Below, one piece after another: positions 18,686-27,151 of a DNA stretch of 64,000 nucleotides. A program made the translations under genes and the position numbers. How positions within the stretch are numbered: the stretch's first letter is position 1; every line of letters starts with the position of its first letter. Source of the DNA: Bdellovibrionales bacterium (GTDB lineage Bacteria; Bdellovibrionota; Bdellovibrionia; Bdellovibrionales; JAMPXM01); NCBI GenBank assembly GCA_016713885.1, contig JADJOF010000006.1:62001-126000 (forward strand). Reading direction: 5' to 3'. The notes below the pieces were generated by a model. It saw nothing but the letters and a program-made list of their open reading frames with translations, was not told where the DNA came from and did no database searches.

Positions 18686-20253
18686 TCAGCGATGAAAGCG
18701 CCGGTTGAAGGCGCGATGAATGGCTTTGTCGCCATAGGGATTCTCGATGTTTTCAAGCTCGCTCAGCCCGTAGCCGCTATGAACTGAATCTAGAGTGATG
18801 ACTCGGCTTTCGAGGTTGAGCTGAAACCTGAGGCGCCAGGTTCGAAACGCGATCTCCCAGAGCTGATCGCTTAAACGTCTCACGCGCTTTCGGTCGTGGT
18901 TCATGGGATCGAACTCAAGCTGCTCGCGAGCAAAGGGCCTAAGCCGTGCTTCGCCCTCGTCTTCAAGCCATGCGATCTGCGCTTTAAAAAGTTCGGACTC
19001 CTCAAGCTGAAAACGAGAGTCTAAAGCCGTGGTGAGCCAGCCCGCTTTGGCATCGGGGAAAGCGTCGGCCTCTGGAACATAAGGTTTGATGTCGAGAATC
19101 GGTGTTCCATCGAGCAGATCGTGCTCAGCGATTTCAATGGCGAAGCCCTTCGCGCCCACAAGACGAGCTGAGGTGAGGCCGATACGATTGGGGCGATGTG
19201 GAGAGCGCGTGGCAAAGAGCCCGCGTTTTTCGCCATCGCTTCGAGGCGGTGTCACCATGGGCTTGAAATGATCAGTTTGATCGAATTCAAACAGAATCCA
19301 AATCCGTTCAAAACCTTCAAGATCTTTCAGCGCCTGATCAAAGAGCGAGGGCTTTCCCTTCCACTTCGAGAAGAGTTCAATGCGCGCGACCTCTGAGCCG
19401 TAGGCGCCTTGTCTTGGGGCAACCTGTTTATTGAAAAGCTCGGTGTGCGCCGTGCCGATCGCGTGAAAGCCAGGCTTCGCCAAAGACTGTTCAATGGACA
19501 TGCAGGCGGCGCCAAAAGCGACGCCGACATTGAGCGAGTTTTTAATTCCATGAGAGGGAAGCCGCACGCAGTGATCGACTTTGCTACGTGTTTCGCTATC
19601 AAGACCAAAGCGCTCGTTCCCAAGAAAAAGCACAAAGCGCTCTGGCCAATCAAATGTCTCGGCTGGAATCGCGTCGTCGCCGGTCTCCAGTGCAATCGTC
19701 GAATAGCCTTTTTTTCGCGCCTCTTTGATTGCATCGCTGGCCGTTGCAAAATGTTGCCAGGGAGAGTCTCGGCTGTTCCCATGGCCGTACTCTGAAGTTG
19801 TTCGGACTCAGGCGTCACCGTGTAGCCCGTGAGCCACGCTGCCTCAAAGCCAAAGCATTCCGCTGTTCGAAACACGCTTCCAACATTGAAGGCCGAGCGA
19901 ATGTTCTCACAGGCCACGACTCGGCCAGGCTTTGCTTCGCGCTTCGCGGTTCGGTCAGATTCCGCAAACAAAAACTCGTCGTCGCGAACTCCGCGTCCAA
20001 GGAGTCGCTCAAATGGAACAAGCATTGTCGCCAAGTGCTGGGCCGACATATCGTGAGAAAAACGCGGCGCAAGTTCAGCGATTTTTTTTAAAAGCGGGTG
20101 CTCGCTGAGCGCCAGCGACTCAACGGACTTTAAAAAGTCGGCGAACGGTTTCGTGCGGTCGCTGGTCTTAGTCCAAAGCTCCTCTAGAGCTCGTCCTGCT
20201 TTGACGAGCTCGTTTAGCATTTTGAGCTCTTTCGGTGAAAGTTTCTGGCTCAC
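18686..20253 (-). pseudogene. SpoU rRNA/tRNA methyltransferase fused to TrmO, with one frameshift
   Basis: The N-terminal part (20253 to about 19420) is a SpoU/TrmH-type 2'-O-ribose methyltransferase. It has an N-terminal helical region, then VVACENIRSAFNVGSVFRTAECFG (motif 1), VLFLGNERFGLD (motif 2) and LPSHGIKNSLNVGVAFGAACM (motif 3). The C-terminal part (about 19410 to 18686) matches TrmO (YaeB/TsaA), which N6-methylates t6A37 of tRNA: IGTAHTELFNKQVAPRQG, FERIWILFEFD, GLFATRSPHRPNRIGLTSARLVG and LDGTPILDIKPYVP. One base is missing near 19760 (CTCCCTGG; one more base restores ETLPWQHFATASDAIKEA). Apart from that the fusion reads through. GTG 20253 overlaps the metG stop. Confidence 0.82.
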
Positions 20254-22322
20254 TTCACGCGATCGCCGGGCTTAGCGCCGGCGTCAGGAGAGAGAATGAA
20301 CAGGCCTTTACCGGCTCCGCCGTCTGGGTCGCTTGCGGCGAGCACCATGCCCTCGCTCATTCCAAATTTCATTTTGCGTGGTGCAAGATTGGCCACAATG
20401 ACGGTCAGACGACCTTCGAGCGTTTTGGGATCATAGGCACTTTTGATTCCGGCAAAGATCTGGCGCGTGCCTAAGGGGCCGACATCGACCTGAAGTTTTA
20501 AAAGTTTATCAGCCTCAGGAACGGCTTCGGCTGAAACAATCTTGGCGATGCGAAGGTCGACCTGGTTAAAAGTGTCGATGCTGAGTGGGCCTGCGTCGGC
20601 CGTTGGAGTGGCCGATGAAGCTGCAGTTTTTGGCGCAGTCGCTTTTGCGGGTTCTGTTGTCTTTGGTTTTGACTCGTCGATCATCGCGTTCACCTTTTCT
20701 GCTTCGACACGTGTGGCAAGATGTTCGTATTCACCAATGCTACCGGACTCAAGAATGCGCTCGCCGTCGGCCCATGTGTATGGTTTTTCATTTAATAGTT
20801 TGGCAACGCGGTCGGCGTAAACTGGCAAAATCGGTTTGAGCGCAATTGCAATCTGGCGGAACACGTTGAGTGTTGCGGTCAGCGCCAAACGTGTGGCCTC
20901 AGGATCGGTTTTGATCAGGTTCCAAGGTGCGCGTTCATCAAAGTATTTGTTGGCGTCGTCGGCCATGTCGCGGACTTCGGCCAGCGCCTTTGCAAAGTCG
21001 CGATTCTCGAAGTGCTCGGCAATGGCTTTTCGGCGGGCAATTGCCGACGCCACAAGTTTTGCAGCCTCAGCGTCGCGCTTAGCATCGATGGCGCACAGGC
21101 GGCCGTCGAGGCGTTTTCCGAGCATCTGGGCTCCGCGTGAGCCAAGGTTTGTCATCTTACCGACAAGGTCGGAGTTCACGCGATTCGTAAAGTCCTCTAA
21201 GCCCAGGTCAAGATCCTGAAGCTGGCCGTTTAATTTTGAAGCGTAGTAGTACCGCAGATAGCCCGAGTCCAAGTGATTCAAATAGGTACGAGCAGCGACG
21301 AGTGTGCCTTTTGATTTCGACATCTTCTCGCCGTTGACAGTCAGAAAGCCGTTGACGAAAACTTGCTTGGGGCTTTTGAAGCCAACATTCTTGAGCATTG
21401 CCGGCCAGAAGAGGCAGTGAAACTTGATGATGTCTTTTCCGATGAAGTGGTAGATCTCGTTATCGCTGGTCTTCCAGTATTCATCAAATGAGCGTCCGGT
21501 TTTTTTGCAGAGCTGCTCAGTCGCCGAGATGTAGCCAATCGGCGCATCCATCCAGACGTAGAAGTATTTGTTCTCAAAGCCTGGGATTTTAAAACCAAAG
21601 TAGGGTGCGTCGCGCGAGATGTCCCAGTCAAAGAGCTCGCCATCGATCCACTCGGAGAGTTTATTGGCGACCTCTTCGGGCGCGTGTTCGCGGACCCAGA
21701 CGCGCAGGTAGTCGCGGAAGTCGGAAACCTTAAAGGCGATGGTCTCCGAGGGCTTTACCACGGGCGTGGAGCCGCAGATCGCGCACGCTGGAGTTTTTAA
21801 ATCTGTCGCGGCATAGGTGGCGCCACATTTATCGCATGAATCTCCATACTGCTCGAGCGCTCCGCACTTTGGGCAGACGCCTTTGACGAAACGGTCGGGG
21901 AGGAACATTTTGTCGTGGTTGCAGAACAGCTGTTCGATTGGGCGCACATTGGTGTGGCCGGCGTCGCGCATTTTGACATAGAACTCTTCTGCAAACTTGC
22001 GATTCTCTTCGGTGTTTGTGGACGAATAGATATCGAACTCGACGCCAAAATCCGAAAAGTCTTTGAAGTGCTCGGCGTGCGCGCGAGAGATCAGCTCTTC
22101 GGGCGTGATCTTGAGTTCGCGGGACTTCACCATGATCGGTGTTCCGTGCGTATCGTCGCCGCAGACGTAGACGCAATCGCGTCCGTTCATTTTGTTCCAG
22201 CGAACCCAGAAGTCGGCTTGGAGGTAGCCAACCAAGTGGCCGATGTGAATCGGGCCGTTGGCATAGGGGAGAGCGGCGGTGACGAGACGTTTTGGAAGAG
22301 CGGATGAACCAGCTGTTGTCAT
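20250..22322 (-). CDS. metG: Methionyl-tRNA synthetase
   Basis: 690 residues from ATG 22322; a longer start at 22373 only adds basic residues. It has the class I signatures HIGH (about residues 26-29, in PIHIGHLVGY) and KMSKS. There are two zinc knuckles (CPKCGALEQYGDSCDKC and CAICGS), the anticodon-binding helical domain, an Ala/Thr-rich linker and a C-terminal EMAP-II-like tRNA-binding domain (DLRIAKIVSAEAVPEADKLLKLQVDVG). It charges tRNA-Met in the cytoplasm. It is the first gene of a two-gene unit with the SpoU-TrmO gene (4-bp overlap), a translation-related pairing. Confidence 0.98.
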   Translation of the reverse strand: MTTAGSSALPKRLVTAALPYANGPIHIGHLVGYLQADFWVRWNKMNGRDCVYVCGDDTHGTPIMVKSRELKITPEELISRAHAEHFKDFSDFGVEFDIYSSTNTEENRKFAEEFYVKMRDAGHTNVRPIEQLFCNHDKMFLPDRFVKGVCPKCGALEQYGDSCDKCGATYAATDLKTPACAICGSTPVVKPSETIAFKVSDFRDYLRVWVREHAPEEVANKLSEWIDGELFDWDISRDAPYFGFKIPGFENKYFYVWMDAPIGYISATEQLCKKTGRSFDEYWKTSDNEIYHFIGKDIIKFHCLFWPAMLKNVGFKSPKQVFVNGFLTVNGEKMSKSKGTLVAARTYLNHLDSGYLRYYYASKLNGQLQDLDLGLEDFTNRVNSDLVGKMTNLGSRGAQMLGKRLDGRLCAIDAKRDAEAAKLVASAIARRKAIAEHFENRDFAKALAEVRDMADDANKYFDERAPWNLIKTDPEATRLALTATLNVFRQIAIALKPILPVYADRVAKLLNEKPYTWADGERILESGSIGEYEHLATRVEAEKVNAMIDESKPKTTEPAKATAPKTAASSATPTADAGPLSIDTFNQVDLRIAKIVSAEAVPEADKLLKLQVDVGPLGTRQIFAGIKSAYDPKTLEGRLTVIVANLAPRKMKFGMSEGMVLAASDPDGGAGKGLFILSPDAGAKPGDRVK

Positions 22323-22414
22323 AGACGCTGAGCATGCCAGCCTGACGCTTTTCGGGGAACTCTTTTTCTTCAATACTTCGCTAAAAACGAACTAAACTGT
22401 AAAAAACATCGATT

Positions 22415-22442
22415 TTGAATAAGAGCGAGAACGCCGTATCCT
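22415..22442 (+). promoter_or_regulatory. Possible promoter giving a leaderless Crp/Fnr transcript
   Basis: TTGAAT (22415-22420) and TATCCT (22437-22442), spacer 16. The start ATG at 22449 lies where transcription would begin, and there is no Shine-Dalgarno sequence in front of it. By-eye call. Confidence 0.35.
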
Positions 22443-22448
22443 TCTCTC

Positions 22449-23201
22449 ATGGCATACAGAAACAACACAGAGTTTGCTAAGAGTGGCGGCCTTCTTCTTC
22501 CGACGAACATTTCTCGGGCGCAGGATCTCGAACGCGTTCTCAAAGCGGGCGAAATTCTACTGCATCCGGGGGCGCCTGTGATCGGGGCCTTCGTGGTTTT
22601 GACCGGAGCGTTGAAAGTGAAACGGCACTACAAGGCCGGGGCCTTTTTAGAGAGGGTTTTAGGACCTGGCGAGGCTTACGGTTTTCAGGAGGCACGTTCG
22701 GGCTGTGTTGGTGAGACGACACTGGTGGCGGCGGCCAACACTGTCGTCAGACTGGTTGCGCCGAGCGACATGGACGCCTGGGGTAGGGCCGAGGATATTG
22801 CATCAGCGACGTCTTGGAAGTCGGCGTTGAAGCGTCCGCTGGATCTTTTGCCGGTTCGAGCACGCGTTGCGGCAACGGTCTGGTTTTTGGGGGCGAAGTT
22901 TGGCCGTCGTGCCGCTGAAGACGGAAGTATCCACATCGACTTGGATCTTACGCGGGAAGAGCTCGCGCATTTGGCGGGAACGGTCTATGAGTCTGTGATT
23001 CGCAATTTGACGCAATTGAAGAGTGACGGAATTATCGCGCTTTCTGGACGTCACATTCAAATCTTGTCAGAAGATCAGCTCGCCCGCGTCGGTCAGCTTG
23101 TGCTAGAATCGATAGCCTATGATCAAAACACCATTTTCAAGAAACGAAGTTCGTCAGGTCACAGTTCGCCGTTCGACGGTGATCCCAAAAAAGCGATCTG
23201 A
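22449..23201 (+). CDS. Crp/Fnr family transcription regulator
   Basis: 250 residues. The N-terminal cyclic-nucleotide-binding-like barrel is visible (LKAGEILLHPGAPVIGAFVVLTGALKVKRHY, FLERVLGPGEAYGFQEARSG), then the long dimer helix. The C-terminal winged helix has HIDLDLTREELAHLAGTVYESVIRNLTQLKSDGIIALSGRHIQIL, in which ELAHLAGTVYESVIRNL is the DNA-recognition helix-turn-helix. No N-terminal cysteines are present, so it is not an oxygen-sensing FNR. The C-terminal tail after the HTH overlaps the next gene by 83 bp. It diverges from metG. Confidence 0.88.
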   Translation: MAYRNNTEFAKSGGLLLPTNISRAQDLERVLKAGEILLHPGAPVIGAFVVLTGALKVKRHYKAGAFLERVLGPGEAYGFQEARSGCVGETTLVAAANTVVRLVAPSDMDAWGRAEDIASATSWKSALKRPLDLLPVRARVAATVWFLGAKFGRRAAEDGSIHIDLDLTREELAHLAGTVYESVIRNLTQLKSDGIIALSGRHIQILSEDQLARVGQLVLESIAYDQNTIFKKRSSSGHSSPFDGDPKKAI

Positions 23202-23781
23202 GATTGAAAAACTGATCACGCATGCGGGCGTTGAGGCCTTTCTCAAAGAGATGGGCCACGGCGCCTTGGATGCTGAGATCAGCGCCGCGGAAGCTGCGCC
23301 CGAGACGGTCGCTGAGGCGATTGGCAAGAACCCTCTTTTGAAGGTCGGCGATACGGTGACGGTGCGTTTGACTCAGCTCGAGTTTGCCGGCTTCGCGAGC
23401 TTGGCGCAGATGTTGGCGGCAGCCAAGGCTCCGAGCCGCTTGCGTCCACTTGTGGAGAGTTCATCGATTTTCAACAAGGTCGGAGCAGGGCTTGATATGG
23501 CCTACGGTGCGCTCCGAGCGGGCTTCGAATTCAGTTCTGTCATCACGTCTTGGGAGTCGACACCAGAGTCGCTGACCTATGTTGATGTCGGACAGAAGCT
23601 GCCGGTTCCACTCAAGACATGGACGCATAAGCACATCGTGTCCGATAGCGGCGACAGTGGGATGATCGTCGATGAGATTACGGTTGATGTCGACCCTGGT
23701 TTGGCAGCCCCGGTTGTTGAGGGAGCTCTGCGCCTCCATTTGGAAAGCAGGGCGAAGGCCTACTCAAAACTTTTGGCGTAA
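23119..23781 (+). CDS. Possible SRPBCC/START-like protein of unknown function
   Basis: 220 residues. The start at 23119 overlaps the Crp gene by 83 bp; a GTG near 23179 is a possible alternative. The second half has the order seen in START-like lipid-binding folds: a tryptophan-rich strand (VITSWESTPESLTYVDVGQKLPVPLKTWTHKHIV), a MIVDEITVDVDPG strand, and a long final helix (VVEGALRLHLESRAKAYSKLL). This resemblance is weak and I cannot name a ligand. The coupling to a Crp/Fnr gene suggests co-expression with it. Confidence 0.6.
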   Translation: MIKTPFSRNEVRQVTVRRSTVIPKKRSEIEKLITHAGVEAFLKEMGHGALDAEISAAEAAPETVAEAIGKNPLLKVGDTVTVRLTQLEFAGFASLAQMLAAAKAPSRLRPLVESSSIFNKVGAGLDMAYGALRAGFEFSSVITSWESTPESLTYVDVGQKLPVPLKTWTHKHIVSDSGDSGMIVDEITVDVDPGLAAPVVEGALRLHLESRAKAYSKLLA

Positions 23782-23793
23782 GGGGCTCTTACT

Positions 23794-24957
23794 TTGCGTC
23801 GATATTTATTGATGACGGCCTCGGCCGTCGTCGTTATTGCATCGTTACTTGTTGCGGACCGAGCCTGCGGTTTTTGTGAAACACCGCCGCCTCCTAAGGA
23901 CTATCTGAAATTGCAAGAGAGCGTGACGAGCCGGATTCGCACGTTCTCTGGTTTGAAGCCGATCGCATCACAGGCCGATGCGATGCTCTCGAAGTTGCTC
24001 AGTGCAAAGAGCCCGGTGATTCTGGGATGGATCGAGAAGCGCGACTTGGCGACAAAAGGTGACGATGAGATCGTGCGCGAGTGGCGCGAGTACTATGCGC
24101 GAAACTTTATTTTGAATCGCTACCCGCAGGCGGATGAGCCGGTCAATACAGCAATAGAGGCGCTGTTTAAAGACGTGAATGACGCATTCGCGACACCGGC
24201 TTTTCGCGCGAAGATGAACTCGCTTTTTGAGAAGAGTAAGGCGGCCGCACTTTCTGTGCTCGCGAAGCAGCCGCTTCAAGATGCCGAGAAGAAGACGATT
24301 GTCGCTCGTGTCGGAGCGGTACAGCTTTATTGGATGAAGGACTTTAAGAGTTCAAAATTCAAAGCGCAGCCGCTTGAGTTTTTGGATTGGGGCATTGCCT
24401 ATGATCCGGTCGCAAATGAAATCAATATGGGCGTGAATGCTCTTTCCTATCCAAACGATGAAACTTATCTTGCGGTTTTTGCGCACGAGCTTGGTCATGC
24501 GTTTGATTCTTGTCGTTGGGGGGCTTTTTTTAGTGGGCCTTGGCCATTTCAAAAAGTCGGGGAGTGTCTGCGTGGGAATACCAGCGCCGGGGCGCTGAAA
24601 CGTGATGACTCTCAGCTTGAGGTTTTGCAAAAACAAGGAAAGATCACGGCGGATTTAGCGATGGGTCTTAAACAGAATCCAACTTGCAACAAGCTGGTAT
24701 ATCCTCCGATCGGAATCCAGGCGGATCAACTGCCTGAGTCATTTGCCGATTGGTTTTCGACAGAGACGATGGCATCGATTGAGGGTCTAAATCTCTTGCA
24801 GATGCGACTGGATCTCTGTGTGCTTCGTGAGCTTGTCGCGGGCTCCTCCTACCCGGAGAATCGAAAGCGCTTGGATCAGATCTACTTTGCTCATCCGAAG
24901 TTTCGACCTGGCCGTTCGGATCTCAAATCAAAACCAACGGCGTACTGCGCCTTCTAG
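23794..24957 (+). CDS. Secreted HExxH metalloprotease-like protein
   Basis: 387 residues from TTG 23794 (AAGGGG eight bases ahead), with ATG 23812 as an alternative. The hydrophobic signal YLLMTASAVVVIASLLVADRACG suggests export. The central motif LAVFAHELGHAFDSC is a classical zinc-metalloprotease HExxH, preceded by a strand EINMGVNALSYPNDE. A downstream ESFADWFSTETMA is a plausible third-ligand (Glu) region as in gluzincins. Cys residues near both ends may form disulfides. The exact family is not recognised. It could act on periplasmic or external proteins. Confidence 0.72.
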   Translation: MRRYLLMTASAVVVIASLLVADRACGFCETPPPPKDYLKLQESVTSRIRTFSGLKPIASQADAMLSKLLSAKSPVILGWIEKRDLATKGDDEIVREWREYYARNFILNRYPQADEPVNTAIEALFKDVNDAFATPAFRAKMNSLFEKSKAAALSVLAKQPLQDAEKKTIVARVGAVQLYWMKDFKSSKFKAQPLEFLDWGIAYDPVANEINMGVNALSYPNDETYLAVFAHELGHAFDSCRWGAFFSGPWPFQKVGECLRGNTSAGALKRDDSQLEVLQKQGKITADLAMGLKQNPTCNKLVYPPIGIQADQLPESFADWFSTETMASIEGLNLLQMRLDLCVLRELVAGSSYPENRKRLDQIYFAHPKFRPGRSDLKSKPTAYCAF

Positions 24958-25066
24958 TGTGTGGGGCATTTTGCGCCTGGGTATAGGTCGAGGCGGGAAC
25001 TGCGGGCTCTATTTTAAATTCTGACGGACCTCATTTATGCTGAAGGAGCGAACGGGGGTTTGATCA

Positions 25067-27097
25067 ATGGGGACAGCGTCATTCTTTGTCAGTCGTGGGC
25101 GGCAGCTCGCCATGGTCTTAGTTTCACTCTTTACTCTTGCGGCTTGTTCCTCGTTTCCATTTCGTGGTCCGAGCTCTGTAGACGGAAGACCTCGGCACGT
25201 CGTGATCACGCTTCACGGTCTTCGCGGCAACGCCGAGTCGTACGGTGATTTTCATAAAATCGCTAAGGCAAATCTTGAGGCCATCAGTTCAGAGTATCGT
25301 GTGGAGACGTACAACTGGACGTTTCCGGTTGGTGCAATGGTCGATGATGCGAATGTCGCCGGCCGCGTTTGGAACCCGCACTTGATTGCGCGGAAGTTCA
25401 ACGACGACTTCTTTTTGGGACGAGACGCAAAGCTAAAAGATCTGGGGCCACAGGACAAAATTTCGATCATCGCCTACTCGATGGGTGGTCTGATGGCGAT
25501 GACTTGGTACTACGATTCAATGTTCAACTTCATGGGGCACCCGGAGCTGGCCTACTCGAGCGATCAGCAGCAGGTTGTTTTAAAGAATCTGGCACTGGTA
25601 CAGAATGTCGTTGGCCTAGGCGCCGTGTATTGGGGATCGCTCGACTCTGAGTTTGGGTGGAGTGTGTTAAAGGACGGGAGCCTGAGTGAGGTACGTCGCA
25701 ATTGGCCGCAGCTGGTGGCTTTCTGTGAGCGGCCTGAGACGAAGTCGGTGATCGATGCTGCGGCCGTCATGAACATCTTGGGACCGCAGACCGCTTCTCG
25801 CCAAAAGAGCGATGCCGCCATTCGCCTGGCGGTGAAGCAGGCGTGTGCCTCGGTGAACTTTATCGGTTCAAACCCCATCACATCTTCGTTCACTTCAATT
25901 CCGTCGATGGTGTTGAACCCGATTGTTTCGGCTTTAAAATCAAAGGGCAATGTGCATCCCTCTGAGCTCGACAATATGCGCCTCACGAGCGACGTCATTG
26001 GTGAAATGCGCCTTGGGCGGATTCGTCACTTGCTGACTCCTGAGTTGAAGGATCGCTTCCGCGCTCGTTGGACGAGTATTGCTGGAGTGTTCCCATGCCT
26101 TGGCAAAGCCGATCAGGGTGTGACATGCACAAGTTTTAGCTCGCCCGACTATAAGCGTCTGAACGACGGCTTTGTGCAGTTGTTCTCGGGTACCATTCGT
26201 CGCGAGACCGATGGCCCAGTTTTAAGTCCAAGTGCCGTGGCGGATTTTCTGTTTTATAACGAGGCCCAAGGTCGTGAAGATAAACCGATTGCCGTTGAGA
26301 GCTTCTTCAGTACGAAAGAGCTGCAGCGTGATGTGAAGGTTCAAAACGAAGAGATCTTTGTTGAAAACATGCACGCGACAGTGGTGCCGGCCCTTGAAGC
26401 GCTCACCGGATCGCTGAAATCGATTGGGCAATCGGCGGCTGAATCGATGAAGTCTTTTGATGCAAGTCTTGGCACCGACGTGGTGATCGTGAACAGCGAG
26501 TGTGGTGATCCAAAGACCTGTCGTCATCCGAATTACAAGCACGTGCTCAACGCGGTGTCGGCGTGCGACGGCGCTCAAGGCGCCGCAGTCTGCAATCAAG
26601 ACCTTTTGAATTCCTACTTTGGCGTTTCGAAAATCGAGGAGCGCGGGCGTGAGAGCGAGCAGCTAGCGGCTGAGATGGGAAGCTTCACGGTAACTCTCAA
26701 TATTCGCCTGCCTCGTGGCTATGAAAAGTCGAACTCGATTCAGCCTTCCGATATTCTCAAGTACCTGCGTTTTTCGTTCGTGAATCATGGCTCGGGCTCG
26801 TGGGGAGAGAATCGCGTCGATGCGGTGAATGCACCTTATGGTCTTCAAATCGCTCGACCAAGTGAACTCATGTCGTCTTACTCTGATCTCAAGGCTTACT
26901 CCGATAGCACCGTACTCAAGGTGTTTCTGATCGGTCGCGCGTGGCCAAAGTCGGCACAAGACGCCGCGGCTCGGGCGACGCTACAGGCGGGAGTACCGAT
27001 GAGTTTTGAGCTGCGGCTTCCGGGAGTTCAGGCGCGTCGGGTGACAGCCAAGGTCAAGCCGACGTACACCACGTACATCGATCTTTACATGAAGTGA
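25067..27097 (+). CDS. Large alpha/beta-hydrolase lipoprotein, lipase-like
   Basis: 676 residues. The N-terminal signal ends in a lipobox (TLAAC, Cys about residue 27), so it should be lipid-anchored. Next come an alpha/beta-hydrolase start (HVVITLHGLRGNAESYGDF), the nucleophile elbow IIAYSMGGLMAM (GxSxG variant AYSMG), and YWGSLDSEFGW. It is far longer than a simple lipase. The C-terminal half of about 350 residues has no recognised domain, contains paired Cys (SECGDPKTCRHP, SACDGAQGAAVC) and ends in strand-rich sequence. A secreted or surface esterase/lipase is the best reading. It converges with the GMC gene across a palindromic repeat. Confidence 0.75.
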   Translation: MGTASFFVSRGRQLAMVLVSLFTLAACSSFPFRGPSSVDGRPRHVVITLHGLRGNAESYGDFHKIAKANLEAISSEYRVETYNWTFPVGAMVDDANVAGRVWNPHLIARKFNDDFFLGRDAKLKDLGPQDKISIIAYSMGGLMAMTWYYDSMFNFMGHPELAYSSDQQQVVLKNLALVQNVVGLGAVYWGSLDSEFGWSVLKDGSLSEVRRNWPQLVAFCERPETKSVIDAAAVMNILGPQTASRQKSDAAIRLAVKQACASVNFIGSNPITSSFTSIPSMVLNPIVSALKSKGNVHPSELDNMRLTSDVIGEMRLGRIRHLLTPELKDRFRARWTSIAGVFPCLGKADQGVTCTSFSSPDYKRLNDGFVQLFSGTIRRETDGPVLSPSAVADFLFYNEAQGREDKPIAVESFFSTKELQRDVKVQNEEIFVENMHATVVPALEALTGSLKSIGQSAAESMKSFDASLGTDVVIVNSECGDPKTCRHPNYKHVLNAVSACDGAQGAAVCNQDLLNSYFGVSKIEERGRESEQLAAEMGSFTVTLNIRLPRGYEKSNSIQPSDILKYLRFSFVNHGSGSWGENRVDAVNAPYGLQIARPSELMSSYSDLKAYSDSTVLKVFLIGRAWPKSAQDAAARATLQAGVPMSFELRLPGVQARRVTAKVKPTYTTYIDLYMK

Positions 27098-27110
27098 CGC
27101 TTACAAATGA

Positions 27111-27151
27111 CCGGATGTCGGATGGCACCGTTCAGCTTCCGGCGCCGGAAG
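27111..27151. repeat. Palindromic intergenic repeat, copy 2
   Basis: CGGATGTCGGATGGCACCGT followed by TCAGCTTCCGGCGCCGGAAG. It matches copy 3 at 31763 with about three differences over the left 26 bases. It lies at the junction of convergent genes, and its reverse strand encodes the last residues (SGAGS) and the TGA stop of the GMC oxidoreductase. Confidence 0.75.
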
